Shown one piece after another: positions 16,181-25,275 of a DNA stretch of 64,000 nt. The number at the start of each line of letters is the position of its first letter. Position 1 is the stretch's first letter. Location: contig JAYSPY010000010.1 of assembly GCA_043721855.1 (NCBI GenBank), positions 1 through 64,000 on the forward strand, in the 5' to 3' direction. This stretch comes from JACMNW01 sp043721855 (lineage in GTDB: Bacteria > Pseudomonadota > Alphaproteobacteria > Rhodobacterales > Rhodobacteraceae). A program made the translations under genes and the position numbers. Under the pieces are notes generated by a model. That model saw nothing but the letters and a program-made list of their open reading frames with translations. It had not been told where the DNA came from and did no database searches.

Positions 16181-16766
16181 TGTTGCCCGCATTCGCGCAG
16201 CTTTGGGTGCCGTGCGGGTGCAATCGTCGGATTTTGACCTGAATCCGCCACATGTGTTGCAAACCGGTCGCGCGCGTCAGCCAGCCGCCGTGTTGATTGG
16301 CTTATGGGACAGGCCGGGTGGTGCAACCGTGATATTGACAAAGCGCGCACGGCATTTGTTGCATCATCCGGGGCAGATAGCGTTTCCCGGCGGCAAGGTT
16401 GATCAAAGCGATGCCGACCACCAAGCCTGCGCCTTGCGGGAGGCTTTCGAAGAAATCGGGCTACCGCCAAGCCTGGTGCAGATCATGGGCTGTCTGCCCG
16501 CGCATGAAACTGTGACGGGCTTTCAGATAACCCCGGTTTTGGGCCATATCAGAGCCGATTTTACCCCCGTCATGCAATCCGCCGAAGTGGAAGAGGTTTT
16601 TACCGTGCCGCTGCAACACGTTTTCAATCTTGCAAATTACCGCATTGAACGCAGGCTTTGGCGCGGCGGATGGCGGCATTTCTATGCGGTACCCTACGGG
16701 CCCTATTACATTTGGGGTGCCACAGCGCGTATCTTGCGCGGGTTGGCGGAAAGGATGGCGCAATGA
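16170..16766 (+). CDS. CoA pyrophosphatase (NudL-type NUDIX hydrolase)
   Basis: This 198-residue NUDIX protein has the CoA-pyrophosphatase-specific motif LLHHPGQIAFPGGK ahead of the NUDIX box (GGKVDQSDADHQACALREAFEEIGL region, key residues REAFEEIG). Enzymes of this branch cleave CoA or oxidised CoA to phosphopantetheine and 3',5'-ADP. The ATG at 16170 lies inside the end of hslO, and the next gene, cca, starts at its own stop codon (ATGA), so the three are translationally coupled. Substrate specificity is inferred from the motif. Confidence 0.87.
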   Translation: MSVDVARIRAALGAVRVQSSDFDLNPPHVLQTGRARQPAAVLIGLWDRPGGATVILTKRARHLLHHPGQIAFPGGKVDQSDADHQACALREAFEEIGLPPSLVQIMGCLPAHETVTGFQITPVLGHIRADFTPVMQSAEVEEVFTVPLQHVFNLANYRIERRLWRGGWRHFYAVPYGPYYIWGATARILRGLAERMAQ

Positions 16767-17905
16767 AAGTTTCAGGCGCCTGGCTGAACGATGAAGGCGC
16801 GCAATCTTTGTTGCGGGCACTGGTTGCGTCTGGTCATCGCGGCCTTTTCGTTGGCGGTTGCGTGCGCAATGCCATTCTCGGGGTGCCGGTTGGGGATATT
16901 GATATTGCGACCGATGCCTTGCCGGAAACAGTCATCAAAATTGCCAAAGAGGCTGGCTTTCGCGCGATCCCAACCGGCATTGATCATGGCACTGTTACGG
17001 TGATCGCGGGTGGAATATTACATGAGGTAACGACGCTGCGCCGTGATGTGCAAACCGATGGCCGCCACGCGATTGTGGCCTTTTCCGGCGATATTGCCGA
17101 AGATGCGGCGCGGCGCGATTTCACCATGAACGCGCTGTACGCGCAGGCTGATGGCACTGTACTTGACCCTCTGAGCGGGTTGCCGGACCTTATGGCGCGG
17201 CGTGTCCGGTTTGTCGGCGATGCAAATGCCCGCATCGTCGAGGACCACTTGCGTATATTGCGATTTTTCAGGTTTCACGCGATTTACGGCGATCCGGCGC
17301 ACGGCATTGATGCAGATGGATTGGCGGCCTGTGCTGCCAATTTGGCAGGGTTAGACACGCTTTCCCGAGACCGGGTCGGGGCAGAAATGATCAAACTGAT
17401 GGCAGGTTTTGATCCCGCTCCGGCATTGTCGGCCATGGAACACGTGGGCGTTCTGTCGCGCGTATTGCCGGGGGCGACTGCCCGTTTTGTGCCGATCCTG
17501 GTGCATGTTGAGGAAGCTGCGCCGCGAAGCTGGCTTTGCAGGCTGGCTGTTTTGGGGGGTGAGGATGCTGTTGCCAATCTGCGGCTAAGCCGGGCTGCGA
17601 CCGCGACGCTTGGTCAAATTCGTGAGGGAATGGCAAGCATGGTCCCTGCAGATGCGCTGGGCTGGCTACACGGCGTGGCAGTTGCTGGCGATATTTTACA
17701 CGCGCGGGCGGCGCTGTTTGAGGTACCTTTGCCCAGCTGTTGGCACGATCAGGCTGTGCGAGGGGCTGCAGCCTGCTTCCCCGTCTCTGCCGGCGATTTG
17801 ATGCCAAAATTGCAAGGTCCGGCGCTTGGAGAAGCGTTGAAATCCCTGCAAGCACGCTGGCTTTCATCGGGACTTTGTCTGACAAAGGCCGAACTTTTGG
17901 CCTGA
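16763..17905 (+). CDS. cca: CCA tRNA nucleotidyltransferase (or poly(A) polymerase-like member)
   Basis: This 380-residue class II nucleotidyltransferase-fold enzyme adds or repairs the CCA end of tRNA. The GLFVGGCVRNAILG motif and the DIDIATDA catalytic aspartates (with the VTTLRRDV strand) are typical, and the RRDFTMNALYAQ motif and the ARIVEDHLRILRFFRFHA helix follow. Poly(A) polymerase I cannot be excluded from sequence alone, but the length fits the alphaproteobacterial CCA enzymes. AAGGA precedes the ATG at 16763, which overlaps the nudL stop as ATGA. Confidence 0.9.
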   Translation: MKVSGAWLNDEGAQSLLRALVASGHRGLFVGGCVRNAILGVPVGDIDIATDALPETVIKIAKEAGFRAIPTGIDHGTVTVIAGGILHEVTTLRRDVQTDGRHAIVAFSGDIAEDAARRDFTMNALYAQADGTVLDPLSGLPDLMARRVRFVGDANARIVEDHLRILRFFRFHAIYGDPAHGIDADGLAACAANLAGLDTLSRDRVGAEMIKLMAGFDPAPALSAMEHVGVLSRVLPGATARFVPILVHVEEAAPRSWLCRLAVLGGEDAVANLRLSRAATATLGQIREGMASMVPADALGWLHGVAVAGDILHARAALFEVPLPSCWHDQAVRGAAACFPVSAGDLMPKLQGPALGEALKSLQARWLSSGLCLTKAELLA

Positions 17906-17979
17906 GCCGGCGGTCAGAGGTTTTCCTTTCCGTTCATTCGGGTTATGTCCAATCTTCATCAAACCAGAGGTATATTGAA

Positions 17980-19827
17980 GTGTTTCGCTTCTTTGAAACT
18001 CTCGTTGACCCTTACGGTCCTTACGAGCAGACAGACACGCCACCCCGGCGGCTTTGGCCATTCCTGCGGGACTATGTTCGCCCGTTTCGAGCGGTTTTTG
18101 CTGTGACCGCGGTGCTGTCTTTTCTGGTGGCGGCAGGTGACGTGGCGTTGATCTGGTATGTCGGGCGATTGGTCGACGTGTTGGCCACCGGCGCGCCGCA
18201 GATGGTTTGGCGCGAATATGGCACCGAAATTTTGCTGGTTGGACTGGCCATTTTGATTGTGCGGCCGATTTTGGCAGGTGCTGATGTGGCCTTGCTGCAC
18301 AACACGATTCTGCCAAACTTTGGCACCATGATCCGTTGGCGGGCGCATGCGCATGTGTTGCGCCAGCCGGTTGGATGGTTCGAATCCGATTTTGCGGGCC
18401 GGATTTCGAACCGCATCATGCAAACACCGCCTGCCGCCGGCGATGCCGTTTTCCAGACGTTCGATGCGGTTACGTTCGCCGTAGTTACTATCATTGGTGC
18501 CGCGGCGGTGTTGGGTGAGGCCGACGCACGGCTTATTTTGCCCTTGGCAATTTGGTTTGCGCTTTATGCCATGCTGGTGCGTTGGACGCTCCGGCGTGCC
18601 GGGCCTGCATCAAAGGCATCGTCTGATGCGCGGTCTGCCGTGACCGGGCGGGTGGTGGATGCCTATACCAACATTCATTCAGTCAAGCTGTTTGCGCATC
18701 ACGACCGTGAGCTGGCTTACGCAAAAGAAAAGATCGAGGACGCGCGGCAAACCTTTATGTTCGAGATGCGCATTGTCACCAAGATGGATGTGGCGCTGAC
18801 GGTGCTGAATGGCTTTTTGATCATTGCCATCACAGGCTTTGCGATGCTGCTGTGGTATCATGGTCAGGCAAGCGTCGGCACCGTTGCCGCCGCCACTGCG
18901 TTGGTGCTGCGGCTGAACAACATGACCTATTGGGTGATGTGGGCCACCACCAATCTGGTGCAATCGCTGGGCGTTGTGGCCGAAGGCATGGAAACGATTG
19001 CCCAGCCGATTGCTTTGGTTGACAAGCCCGGTGCGACGGCAATCAGCCTGACCGAAGGCAAGATCGAACTGCGCGACGTATCGCATCATTATGGGCGCGG
19101 GTCGGGTGGCCTGCAGGGGTTGAACCTTACGATCAATCCCGGCGAAAAGGTTGGCGTGATTGGGCGGTCTGGGGCGGGTAAATCGACCCTCGTCAAGCTG
19201 ATTTTGCGGTTTTATGACCCCGAGGCGGGGCACATCCTGATCGACAACCAGAATATTCTGGACATGACGCAAGAAAGCCTGCGTCGCCAAATTGGCATGG
19301 TGCAACAAGACAGCAGCCTGCTGCACCGGTCTGTGCGTGACAACATTCTGTATGGCAAACCGGACGCGACAGAAGCACAAATGATCGCGGCGGCAAAACA
19401 TGCCGAAGCGCATGAGTTCATTCTGACACTGAAAGACCCCGAGGGGCGCACAGGTTACGATGCCCATGTTGGCGAACGCGGCGTGAAGCTGTCTGGCGGG
19501 CAGCGCCAACGCGTGGGTCTGGCGCGGGTCATCTTGAAAGATGCGCCCATCCTGATTTTGGATGAGGCGACATCTGCGCTGGATTCCGAAGTGGAAGCCG
19601 CCATTCAAGACACGCTTTACGGCGTGATGCAGGGCAAAACCGTGATTGCGATTGCGCACCGGCTTTCCACCATTTCCGCGATGGATCGCATCATTGTGCT
19701 TGATAATGGTCAGGTCGAGGAAACCGGAACGCATGCGCAGTTGTTGGCCAAGGGCGGGCTATATGCCCGGTTCTGGGCGCGCCAATCGGGCGGGTTCATT
19801 GGCATTGAAGAGGATGCGGCTGAATGA
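17980..19827 (+). CDS. ABC exporter half-transporter (first of a tandem pair)
   Basis: This is a 615-residue MsbA-type half-transporter. The N-terminal part is a six-helix transmembrane domain (for example FAVTAVLSFLVAAGDVALIW). The C-terminal part is an ATPase with Walker A GRSGAGKST near residue 395, signature LSGGQRQR near 503 and Walker B ILILDEATSALD near 524. All catalytic residues are intact. The start is taken as the GTG at 17980 (VFRFFETLVDPYGPY), with AGAGG upstream; longer in-frame starts lie inside cca. It overlaps the second half-transporter by 4 nt, so the two may form a heterodimer. The substrate is unknown. Confidence 0.88.
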   Translation: MFRFFETLVDPYGPYEQTDTPPRRLWPFLRDYVRPFRAVFAVTAVLSFLVAAGDVALIWYVGRLVDVLATGAPQMVWREYGTEILLVGLAILIVRPILAGADVALLHNTILPNFGTMIRWRAHAHVLRQPVGWFESDFAGRISNRIMQTPPAAGDAVFQTFDAVTFAVVTIIGAAAVLGEADARLILPLAIWFALYAMLVRWTLRRAGPASKASSDARSAVTGRVVDAYTNIHSVKLFAHHDRELAYAKEKIEDARQTFMFEMRIVTKMDVALTVLNGFLIIAITGFAMLLWYHGQASVGTVAAATALVLRLNNMTYWVMWATTNLVQSLGVVAEGMETIAQPIALVDKPGATAISLTEGKIELRDVSHHYGRGSGGLQGLNLTINPGEKVGVIGRSGAGKSTLVKLILRFYDPEAGHILIDNQNILDMTQESLRRQIGMVQQDSSLLHRSVRDNILYGKPDATEAQMIAAAKHAEAHEFILTLKDPEGRTGYDAHVGERGVKLSGGQRQRVGLARVILKDAPILILDEATSALDSEVEAAIQDTLYGVMQGKTVIAIAHRLSTISAMDRIIVLDNGQVEETGTHAQLLAKGGLYARFWARQSGGFIGIEEDAAE

Positions 19828-21689
19828 AGGCCTCGATCGAAAAATTCTTGATGCGACTTGGCAATCTGATCGACGCGTTCCGCCCCGCCAATGGCCCGCC
19901 GCCACAATCTTTGTGGCCGTTTATGCAGTGGAGCCTGAGCGGGTCTTGGCCGATGCTGTGGCTGTCTGGCATTATTTCGGCGGTTGCCGGGGCAAGCGAG
20001 GTTGTATCGGCGCTTATCCTTGGCTGGGTGATAGATGCGGCGGTAAATTCCGGGCCATCGGCGTTTTTCGCTGATAACATGATGTTATTGCTGGGTTTTG
20101 TTGTATTTTACCTTGTGCTGCGTCCGCTGGCCTTTGGTGTATCAGCGGCCTCAAACGGCATTATCGTGGGGCCAAATGTGCTGCCTCTGGTGCTTAGTCG
20201 GTTGCACCGCTGGACGCTTGGGCAGCCGGTTACGTTCTTTGACAATGATTTCGCAGGCCGGATTGCGCAAAAACAGATGCAGGCGGCGCGGGCCACGACG
20301 GATGTGGCAACCGAGGTGATCAACACCGTGTTTTTCGCGCTGGCATCGGTGATCGGGTCAGTCGTGTATCTGGTGGCGATAGATTATCGTGTAGCGCTGG
20401 CGCTGGCGGTGTGGCTGGTGGCATATATTTTATTGATCAAGTTTTTCATGCCGCGCATTCGCGTGAATGCCGCCGCGCGGGCAAGTTCACGGGCGATGGT
20501 CACGGGGCAGGTGGTGGATACGATCACCAATATCAAAACGGTAAAGCTGTTTGCCCATGCCGCCTATGAAGACAAGGTTGCACTGAAGGCGATGGATGTT
20601 TTCAGGGATAGATCGCTTGAGTTTGGCGTAATTTCGGCTTGGTTTCGGCTGGCGCTGATGACGCTGGCCGGGGTTCTGCCGGTGCTGTTGATCGGCGGCA
20701 CAGTCGTTTTGTGGCAGCAGGGCAATGCCACGGCGGGGGCGATTGCGGCGGCGGGTGCGATTGCCATGCGCATCGCGCAAATGTCGGGCTGGGTCAGCTT
20801 TACCTTGATGTCGATCTATACCTCGATTGGCGAAGTAGAGGATGGCATGAAAACGCTGGCGGCGCCCTATGCCTTGGCTGATGCGCCAGATGCGGTTGTG
20901 CTGCCGCGCGTGGCGGGTGAGATCAGGTTTGAAGGCGCATCTTTTGCCTACGGTCGCCAGCGTGGCGGGGTGGAAAGCGTGACGCTTACCGTGAAGGCGG
21001 GCGAAAAGCTGGGCATTGTGGGCGCGTCGGGTGCGGGGAAATCATCGCTCGTGTCACTGCTATTAAGGCTCTATGACACCGAAAATGGCCGCATTTTGAT
21101 TGACAACCATGATGTGCGGGGCGTGACACAGGAAAGTTTGCGCCGCCAGATTGGGATGGTCACGCAAGAAACGGCGATGTTCAACCGCACCGCACGCGAT
21201 AACATTCTGTATGGCAGGCCGGACGCTTCAGAGCCGGATATTATAGCCGCCGCAAAGGCCGCCGAGGCGCATGAATTTATCATGCAGATGGTCGATCACA
21301 ACGGGCGCAAAGGCTATGACGCCTATCTTGGCGAACGCGGGGTCAAGCTTTCTGGTGGCCAGCGCCAACGCATTGCACTTGCGCGGGCTTTCCTGAAAGA
21401 CGCGCCGATTTTGGTTTTGGATGAGGCGACATCAGCGTTGGATTCAGAAGTGGAGGCATCCATCCAGGAATCCTTAGGCCGGGTGATGCAGGGCAAGACT
21501 GTGTTGGCGATTGCGCACCGCCTATCCACCATTTCGGCGATGGACCGCATTATCGTGATGGATCAGGGCCGCATTCTGGAACAAGGGTCGCATCTGGCCT
21601 TGCTGGCAAAAGGTGGGCTATACGCGCGCTATTGGAACCGGCAGTCAGGCGGGTTCATTGGCGTTGACGATAAGGAAGCGGCTGAGTGA
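19824..21689 (+). CDS. ABC exporter half-transporter (second of a tandem pair)
   Basis: This is a 621-residue half-transporter closely similar to its upstream neighbour along the whole length, particularly in the ATPase domain (shared QESLRRQIGMV, DNILYG, LGERGVKLSGGQRQRIALAR and DEATSALDSEVEA blocks), which suggests tandem duplication. Six transmembrane helices are followed by Walker A GASGAGKSS near residue 400 and Walker B ILVLDEATSALD near 529. Both sites look catalytically competent, unlike many heterodimers with one degenerate site. The ATG at 19824 overlaps the first gene as ATGA, and the stop overlaps the methyltransferase start as GTGA. Confidence 0.9.
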   Translation: MKASIEKFLMRLGNLIDAFRPANGPPPQSLWPFMQWSLSGSWPMLWLSGIISAVAGASEVVSALILGWVIDAAVNSGPSAFFADNMMLLLGFVVFYLVLRPLAFGVSAASNGIIVGPNVLPLVLSRLHRWTLGQPVTFFDNDFAGRIAQKQMQAARATTDVATEVINTVFFALASVIGSVVYLVAIDYRVALALAVWLVAYILLIKFFMPRIRVNAAARASSRAMVTGQVVDTITNIKTVKLFAHAAYEDKVALKAMDVFRDRSLEFGVISAWFRLALMTLAGVLPVLLIGGTVVLWQQGNATAGAIAAAGAIAMRIAQMSGWVSFTLMSIYTSIGEVEDGMKTLAAPYALADAPDAVVLPRVAGEIRFEGASFAYGRQRGGVESVTLTVKAGEKLGIVGASGAGKSSLVSLLLRLYDTENGRILIDNHDVRGVTQESLRRQIGMVTQETAMFNRTARDNILYGRPDASEPDIIAAAKAAEAHEFIMQMVDHNGRKGYDAYLGERGVKLSGGQRQRIALARAFLKDAPILVLDEATSALDSEVEASIQESLGRVMQGKTVLAIAHRLSTISAMDRIIVMDQGRILEQGSHLALLAKGGLYARYWNRQSGGFIGVDDKEAAE

Positions 21690-22909
21690 AACTTGTTATT
21701 GACCGATTGGGCCACCACGGCGACGGTGTTGCTGCGGGGCCGAACGGGCCGGTTTTTGTCAGCCAGATGCTGCCAGGTGAAGAGGTTGAAGGCGATCTTG
21801 TTGGCGATAGGCTGACCAACACCCGCATCATCACACCGTCGGATCAGCGGGTTCGCCCGCCTTGTGTGCATGCAAAAACCTGCGGTGGGTGTTCGTTACA
21901 ACACGCATCCGATGGCTTTGTTGCGGCGTGGAAAACGGGCATTGTAAAATCGGGGTTGGCGGGCCAGGGGCTGGCCGCTGATTTTCTGCCCATCGTCACC
22001 TCGCCGCCACGCAGCCGCAGGCGGGCGACCCTATCGGCGCGGCGTACCAAATCGGGTGCGTTGCTGGGATTTCACGCGCGGGCATCTGAAATGTTGGTTG
22101 GCGTGCCGCAGTGCCAGTTGCTGCACCCGGATTTGGTAGCCAGCTTTCCCGCGTTGGAGGCGCTGGTAAAAATTGGCGGCTCGCGCGGGGGCGAAGTGTC
22201 GCTGACCGTGACCAAATCTGACGGCGGGCTTGATGTTGCAGTAACCGGCGGCAAAACGAACGAGTCTGGGTTGGCGATGGAATTGGCCCGCGTGGTTGAA
22301 GCGTTCGGTTTGGCGCGGCTGACGTGGAATGGCGAAGGTGTGGCGCTGCGCACCATGCCGATGCAACGGTTTGGGCGTGCGCTTGTCGCGCCGCCGCCAG
22401 CAGCGTTTTTGCAAGCAACTGCCGAAGGCGAGGCCGCGCTTTTGGCCGCCGTTCGCGCGGCAATTGGCCCCGCGCGCCGGGTTGCGGATTTGTTTGCGGG
22501 CGTCGGAACATTTGCTTTGCCGCTTGCAGAAAATGCCGAAGTTCATGCTGTCGAAGGCGATGCGGCGATGGTGGCAGCATTGGAAAAAGGCTGGCGTCAG
22601 GCCGAAGGTCTGCGACGTGTAACGGCAGAGGCGCGCGATCTGTATCGTCGCCCGCTAGAGCCGGACGAGTTCAAAGGTTTCGATGCCGTTGTGATCGACC
22701 CGCCGCGGGCCGGGGCAGAGGCGCAGGTCGCAGCGCTGGCAAAATCCACCGTGCCGGTGATTGCCAGCGTCAGCTGTAACCCGGTGACGTTCGCGCGCGA
22801 TGCAAAGGTGCTGGTGCAGGCGGGATACACGCTTACTTCTGTGCAGGTTGTGGATCAATTCCGGTGGTCATCGCATGTGGAATTGGTTGGCCGGTTTGCG
22901 CGCGCCTAG
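21686..22909 (+). CDS. RNA (uracil-5-)methyltransferase, RlmD/TrmA family
   Basis: This is a 407-residue SAM-dependent methyltransferase for m5U in RNA. A short TRAM-like N-terminal region is followed by iron-sulfur cysteines C60, C66 and C69 (CVHAKTCGGCSLQH) plus a fourth near residue 144 (VPQCQLLH). The SAM motif is VADLFAGVGTFALPLA, the catalytic cysteine is in SVSCNP near residue 364, and the acidic loop is VVIDPPRAGAE. The iron-sulfur ligands fit RlmD (RumA, 23S rRNA m5U1939) better than TrmA, but the exact target is not certain. A GTG start at 21686 overlaps the ABC stop as GTGA, coupling it to the transporters. Confidence 0.88.
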   Translation: MKLVIDRLGHHGDGVAAGPNGPVFVSQMLPGEEVEGDLVGDRLTNTRIITPSDQRVRPPCVHAKTCGGCSLQHASDGFVAAWKTGIVKSGLAGQGLAADFLPIVTSPPRSRRRATLSARRTKSGALLGFHARASEMLVGVPQCQLLHPDLVASFPALEALVKIGGSRGGEVSLTVTKSDGGLDVAVTGGKTNESGLAMELARVVEAFGLARLTWNGEGVALRTMPMQRFGRALVAPPPAAFLQATAEGEAALLAAVRAAIGPARRVADLFAGVGTFALPLAENAEVHAVEGDAAMVAALEKGWRQAEGLRRVTAEARDLYRRPLEPDEFKGFDAVVIDPPRAGAEAQVAALAKSTVPVIASVSCNPVTFARDAKVLVQAGYTLTSVQVVDQFRWSSHVELVGRFARA

Positions 22910-22999
22910 CGGTCAAACTTGCGCGATTTCCCAACGGCCCATCTAGGCAGCGCGCAGGAATAACGCTAAGGCTTTGAAAAAAAACGGGGCAGGCATTCC

Positions 23000-23494
23000 A
23001 TGAGTATTGTCAGAGTAATATTGGTGGTGGCATTTGCGCTGGGCCTAACTGGCTGTGCGTCAAAGTTTTTGCGCTATAACGGGCCGGACGTGACCTCGAT
23101 TCAGGTGCATAAGGCGGACCGGAAGATGTATCTGCTGCACAATGGTCAGGTGCTGGAAAGCTATGATGTGGCGCTTGGTTTTGCCCCGCTTGGGCACAAG
23201 CAGTTTGAAGGCGACGGCAAGACGCCCGAAGGCACCTATATGATAACGCATCGCAACCCAAAGTCGGAATATCACCTGTCCTTGGGTATTTCTTATCCCA
23301 ACGATGTTGACCGCGAATTTGCCGCCTTGGCGGAAAAGCCCACAGGGGGCGATATTTTCATCCATGGCCATTCGTATTTTCGCGGAAGAAACAAAGGCGA
23401 TTGGACGGCAGGATGCATTGCTGTCACGGATAAAGAGGTTGAGGTGATCTATTCGATGATCAAGCCCGGCACCGTTATTCACATCCTGCCCTAG
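23000..23494 (+). CDS. L,D-transpeptidase lipoprotein (YkuD domain)
   Basis: This is a 164-residue predicted lipoprotein. The signal peptide ends in the lipobox LTGC (C19). The YkuD domain has the catalytic pair in FIHGHSYF (H122) and GDWTAGCIAV (C139), the consensus HxH...SxGC-type arrangement with a threonine-alanine in place of serine-x. These enzymes make or cleave 3-3 crosslinks in peptidoglycan or attach proteins to it. With the CAP-domain lipoprotein and a second L,D-transpeptidase nearby it forms a small envelope cluster. It begins 90 nt after the methyltransferase and may have its own promoter. Confidence 0.88.
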   Translation: MSIVRVILVVAFALGLTGCASKFLRYNGPDVTSIQVHKADRKMYLLHNGQVLESYDVALGFAPLGHKQFEGDGKTPEGTYMITHRNPKSEYHLSLGISYPNDVDREFAALAEKPTGGDIFIHGHSYFRGRNKGDWTAGCIAVTDKEVEVIYSMIKPGTVIHILP

Positions 23495-23500
23495 CGCAGG

Positions 23501-24019
23501 TCAGGCACCCGTCACCATCGTCCACCAGATTTTGCCGTTCTGTTCCTGAAACCATGCGAAACCAAGGTCGCGGACAGTTGGGTCCATGATAACATCGCGG
23601 GTGTCAGGCTGGGACATCCACGCTGACAGAGTTTCAAGCTCAGTCTCGTAGGTTTCGGAAATCAATTCGCCCACAAGTCGGCCCTGATAGCCAACGCGCT
23701 GCACCCGCGCCAACGGCGATGATCCGTCCGATCCAAAATGCCACGGGCGGTTTTGCACCGACATATCGCGCGAATGGGTTGCCGCTGCCGCATCCAGCGC
23801 TGCGTTAAAGGCAAGCGGCGACAGACCCTTTGCCCCGCGCAGGCTGTTCACTGAATCAAGCAAGCGAAACGGGATTTTGGCCGCAGTATCTGCATTGATC
23901 TTGTAAACTTGCGGCAAGGGTCTGCCGCTGCTGTCGGTTTGTAGTTCTGTGCCTGCGCCAGTACTGCATGCCGCCAAAGCAGCCATGCCGCCAAACATCA
24001 GGATCATACGTCGGTTCAT
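23501..24019 (-). CDS. CAP/SCP-domain lipoprotein
   Basis: This is a 172-residue predicted lipoprotein (lipobox LAAC after a 14-residue hydrophobic stretch). The mature part is a CAP (cysteine-rich secretory protein, antigen 5, PR-1) domain of the bacterial YkwD type. Helix 1 has LLDSVNSLRGAKGLSPLAFNAALDAAAATHSRDM with the conserved leading residues and histidine, then GENI-like ELIS, and a C-terminal WMSQPDTRDVIMDPTVRDLGFAW block matching the 'W..S..H..n.l.p....G.G' pattern. The role of bacterial CAP proteins is poorly known. It converges on the L,D-transpeptidase, with 6 nt between stops. Confidence 0.82.
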   Translation of the reverse strand: MNRRMILMFGGMAALAACSTGAGTELQTDSSGRPLPQVYKINADTAAKIPFRLLDSVNSLRGAKGLSPLAFNAALDAAAATHSRDMSVQNRPWHFGSDGSSPLARVQRVGYQGRLVGELISETYETELETLSAWMSQPDTRDVIMDPTVRDLGFAWFQEQNGKIWWTMVTGA

Positions 24020-24207
24020 GGCCTTGCCTTCGATTGGGGTCGGAAATTTTTTCTGTTTGCCTTAACTGGCTCCGCTGTTCTTACAGAAAGCTGTGCCGGT
24101 GTTCAAACCCAACTCTGCGTGTCTTTGCCCAATAACAACGGTTTGATTTGCGGTTTTCTGCCTTAGGGGGTAGTCAGGCCGAAATGTGCTGGTGAAGGAG
24201 AATGCTG

Positions 24208-24807
24208 ATGGGCACCGATAACGAGGTCAAATTTGATCGACGCGCTTTGCTGGGCGGTGCTGCTGTGGCGTTTGGGTCTTTAGCGCTTCCGTCCTTTGCC
24301 CAGGACGCGGCACCAGACTTTGCGATTGATGCCGGACCGATTCGCAACAACATATCCAGTTTTCGTATGCTGGATTGGCAACCTTATTTTACTGACACTA
24401 AAAAAGGCGCAATTTTGGTCGATATCACGTCGCGCGCGCTACACTTTTGGTCCGAAGATCAAACCACATATAAACTGTACCCCACTTCGGTGCCGCTTTC
24501 CGATGATCTGACGCGCCTCGGGCGTTCCGAAGTGGTGGAGAAGGTCGTGAACCCATCCTGGCGCCCAACGCCTGCAATGCGCGAACGCAACCCTGAATGG
24601 CCAGAGGTGATCGAGGGTGGATCACCCGATAACCCACTGGGAGTGCGGGCACTTTACCTGTCTTGGCAGTATTATCGCATCCACGGCACGCATGACACGC
24701 GCAAGATCGGGCGGCGGTCTTCGAATGGCTGTGTGGGCCTTTATAATGAACATATCCTCGAGCTGTTCGCGATGGCGCAAGTGGGCACTCAGGTGCTGTT
24801 GATCTAA
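24208..24807 (+). CDS. L,D-transpeptidase with Tat-like signal (YkuD domain)
   Basis: This is a 199-residue secreted L,D-transpeptidase. The N-terminus FDRRALLGGAAVAFGSLALPSFAQ has a twin arginine before a hydrophobic stretch, suggesting Tat export. The catalytic motif is complete: RIHGTHD (H159) and SSNGCVGLYN (C175). The start is decided by the ribosome site: AAGGAG (24195-24200) is 7 nt before the ATG at 24208, but only 1 nt before the ATG at 24202. The family (ErfK/YbiS-like) forms 3-3 crosslinks or anchors lipoproteins to peptidoglycan. It is divergent from the CAP lipoprotein gene. Confidence 0.9.
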   Translation: MGTDNEVKFDRRALLGGAAVAFGSLALPSFAQDAAPDFAIDAGPIRNNISSFRMLDWQPYFTDTKKGAILVDITSRALHFWSEDQTTYKLYPTSVPLSDDLTRLGRSEVVEKVVNPSWRPTPAMRERNPEWPEVIEGGSPDNPLGVRALYLSWQYYRIHGTHDTRKIGRRSSNGCVGLYNEHILELFAMAQVGTQVLLI

Positions 24808-25021
24808 GTTTTTCCGGCTGTTCTGATGTGAAATTTACCGTATGCGTCCTTTGGTTTGGACGTGCGCGTTTATTTGTGTCAGTTGAGCCTGCCGTTATGC
24901 GGCAATCATGTGTTGCTAAATTGACGCCACAATAACGAAGCGACTTTCGCACCAACAAGCCTGATTGCAAAAAGCTGCCTGAACTGGTTAGAACTCAGTT
25001 ACGAGGATTTGACTTGGGTGT

Positions 25022-25065
25022 GCGATATCACCTCTGAAATATCAGATATCGCGCGATAAATGGAG
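25022..25065 (+). promoter_or_regulatory. Structured leader of the small peptide gene
   Basis: GCGATATC (25022-25029) and GATATCGC (25045-25052) form an 8-bp inverted repeat. The second arm also belongs to a perfect 12-bp palindrome TATCGCGCGATA (25047-25058). The two pairings are mutually exclusive and end just before the GGAG ribosome site (25062-25065). TTGACT at 25009-25014 could be a -35 box, but no good -10 is seen. Operator function and RNA function are both possible. Confidence 0.45.
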
Positions 25066-25071
25066 AATACT

Positions 25072-25254
25072 ATGAAAAAGTTCGCACTCGCTGCCGCTCT
25101 GTCGGTTGCTACTACATCCGCTTTCGCTGGTGGTCTTGTTGAGCCAGTAATGGAGCCAGAAGTAGTTGCAGCAGAAACATCGTCGTCCGCTGGCGGCATC
25201 ATTGTTCCGTTGCTGCTTCTGCTTGTGATTGCAGCTGCTGTTTCGTCGAACTGA
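25072..25254 (+). CDS. Small secreted or membrane peptide (60 aa), function unknown
   Basis: This is a 60-residue protein with a signal sequence (MKKFALAAALSVATTSAFAG), a short acidic middle (VEPVMEPEVVAAETSSS) and a C-terminal hydrophobic segment (GGIIVPLLLLLVIAAAVSSN) long enough to span a membrane once. I recognise the pattern as a recurring small hypothetical protein of Rhodobacterales, often near hemH, with no known function. GGAG lies 6 nt before the ATG at 25072; the ATG at 25060 overlaps the leader palindrome's end. Codon choice (many GCT, TCG, GTT, CTG) and a strong terminator suggest high expression. A membrane peptide or a small PG/outer-membrane partner are both possible. Confidence 0.8.
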   Translation: MKKFALAAALSVATTSAFAGGLVEPVMEPEVVAAETSSSAGGIIVPLLLLLVIAAAVSSN

Positions 25255-25275
25255 TCTTAGGATCAATTCGTTTGA

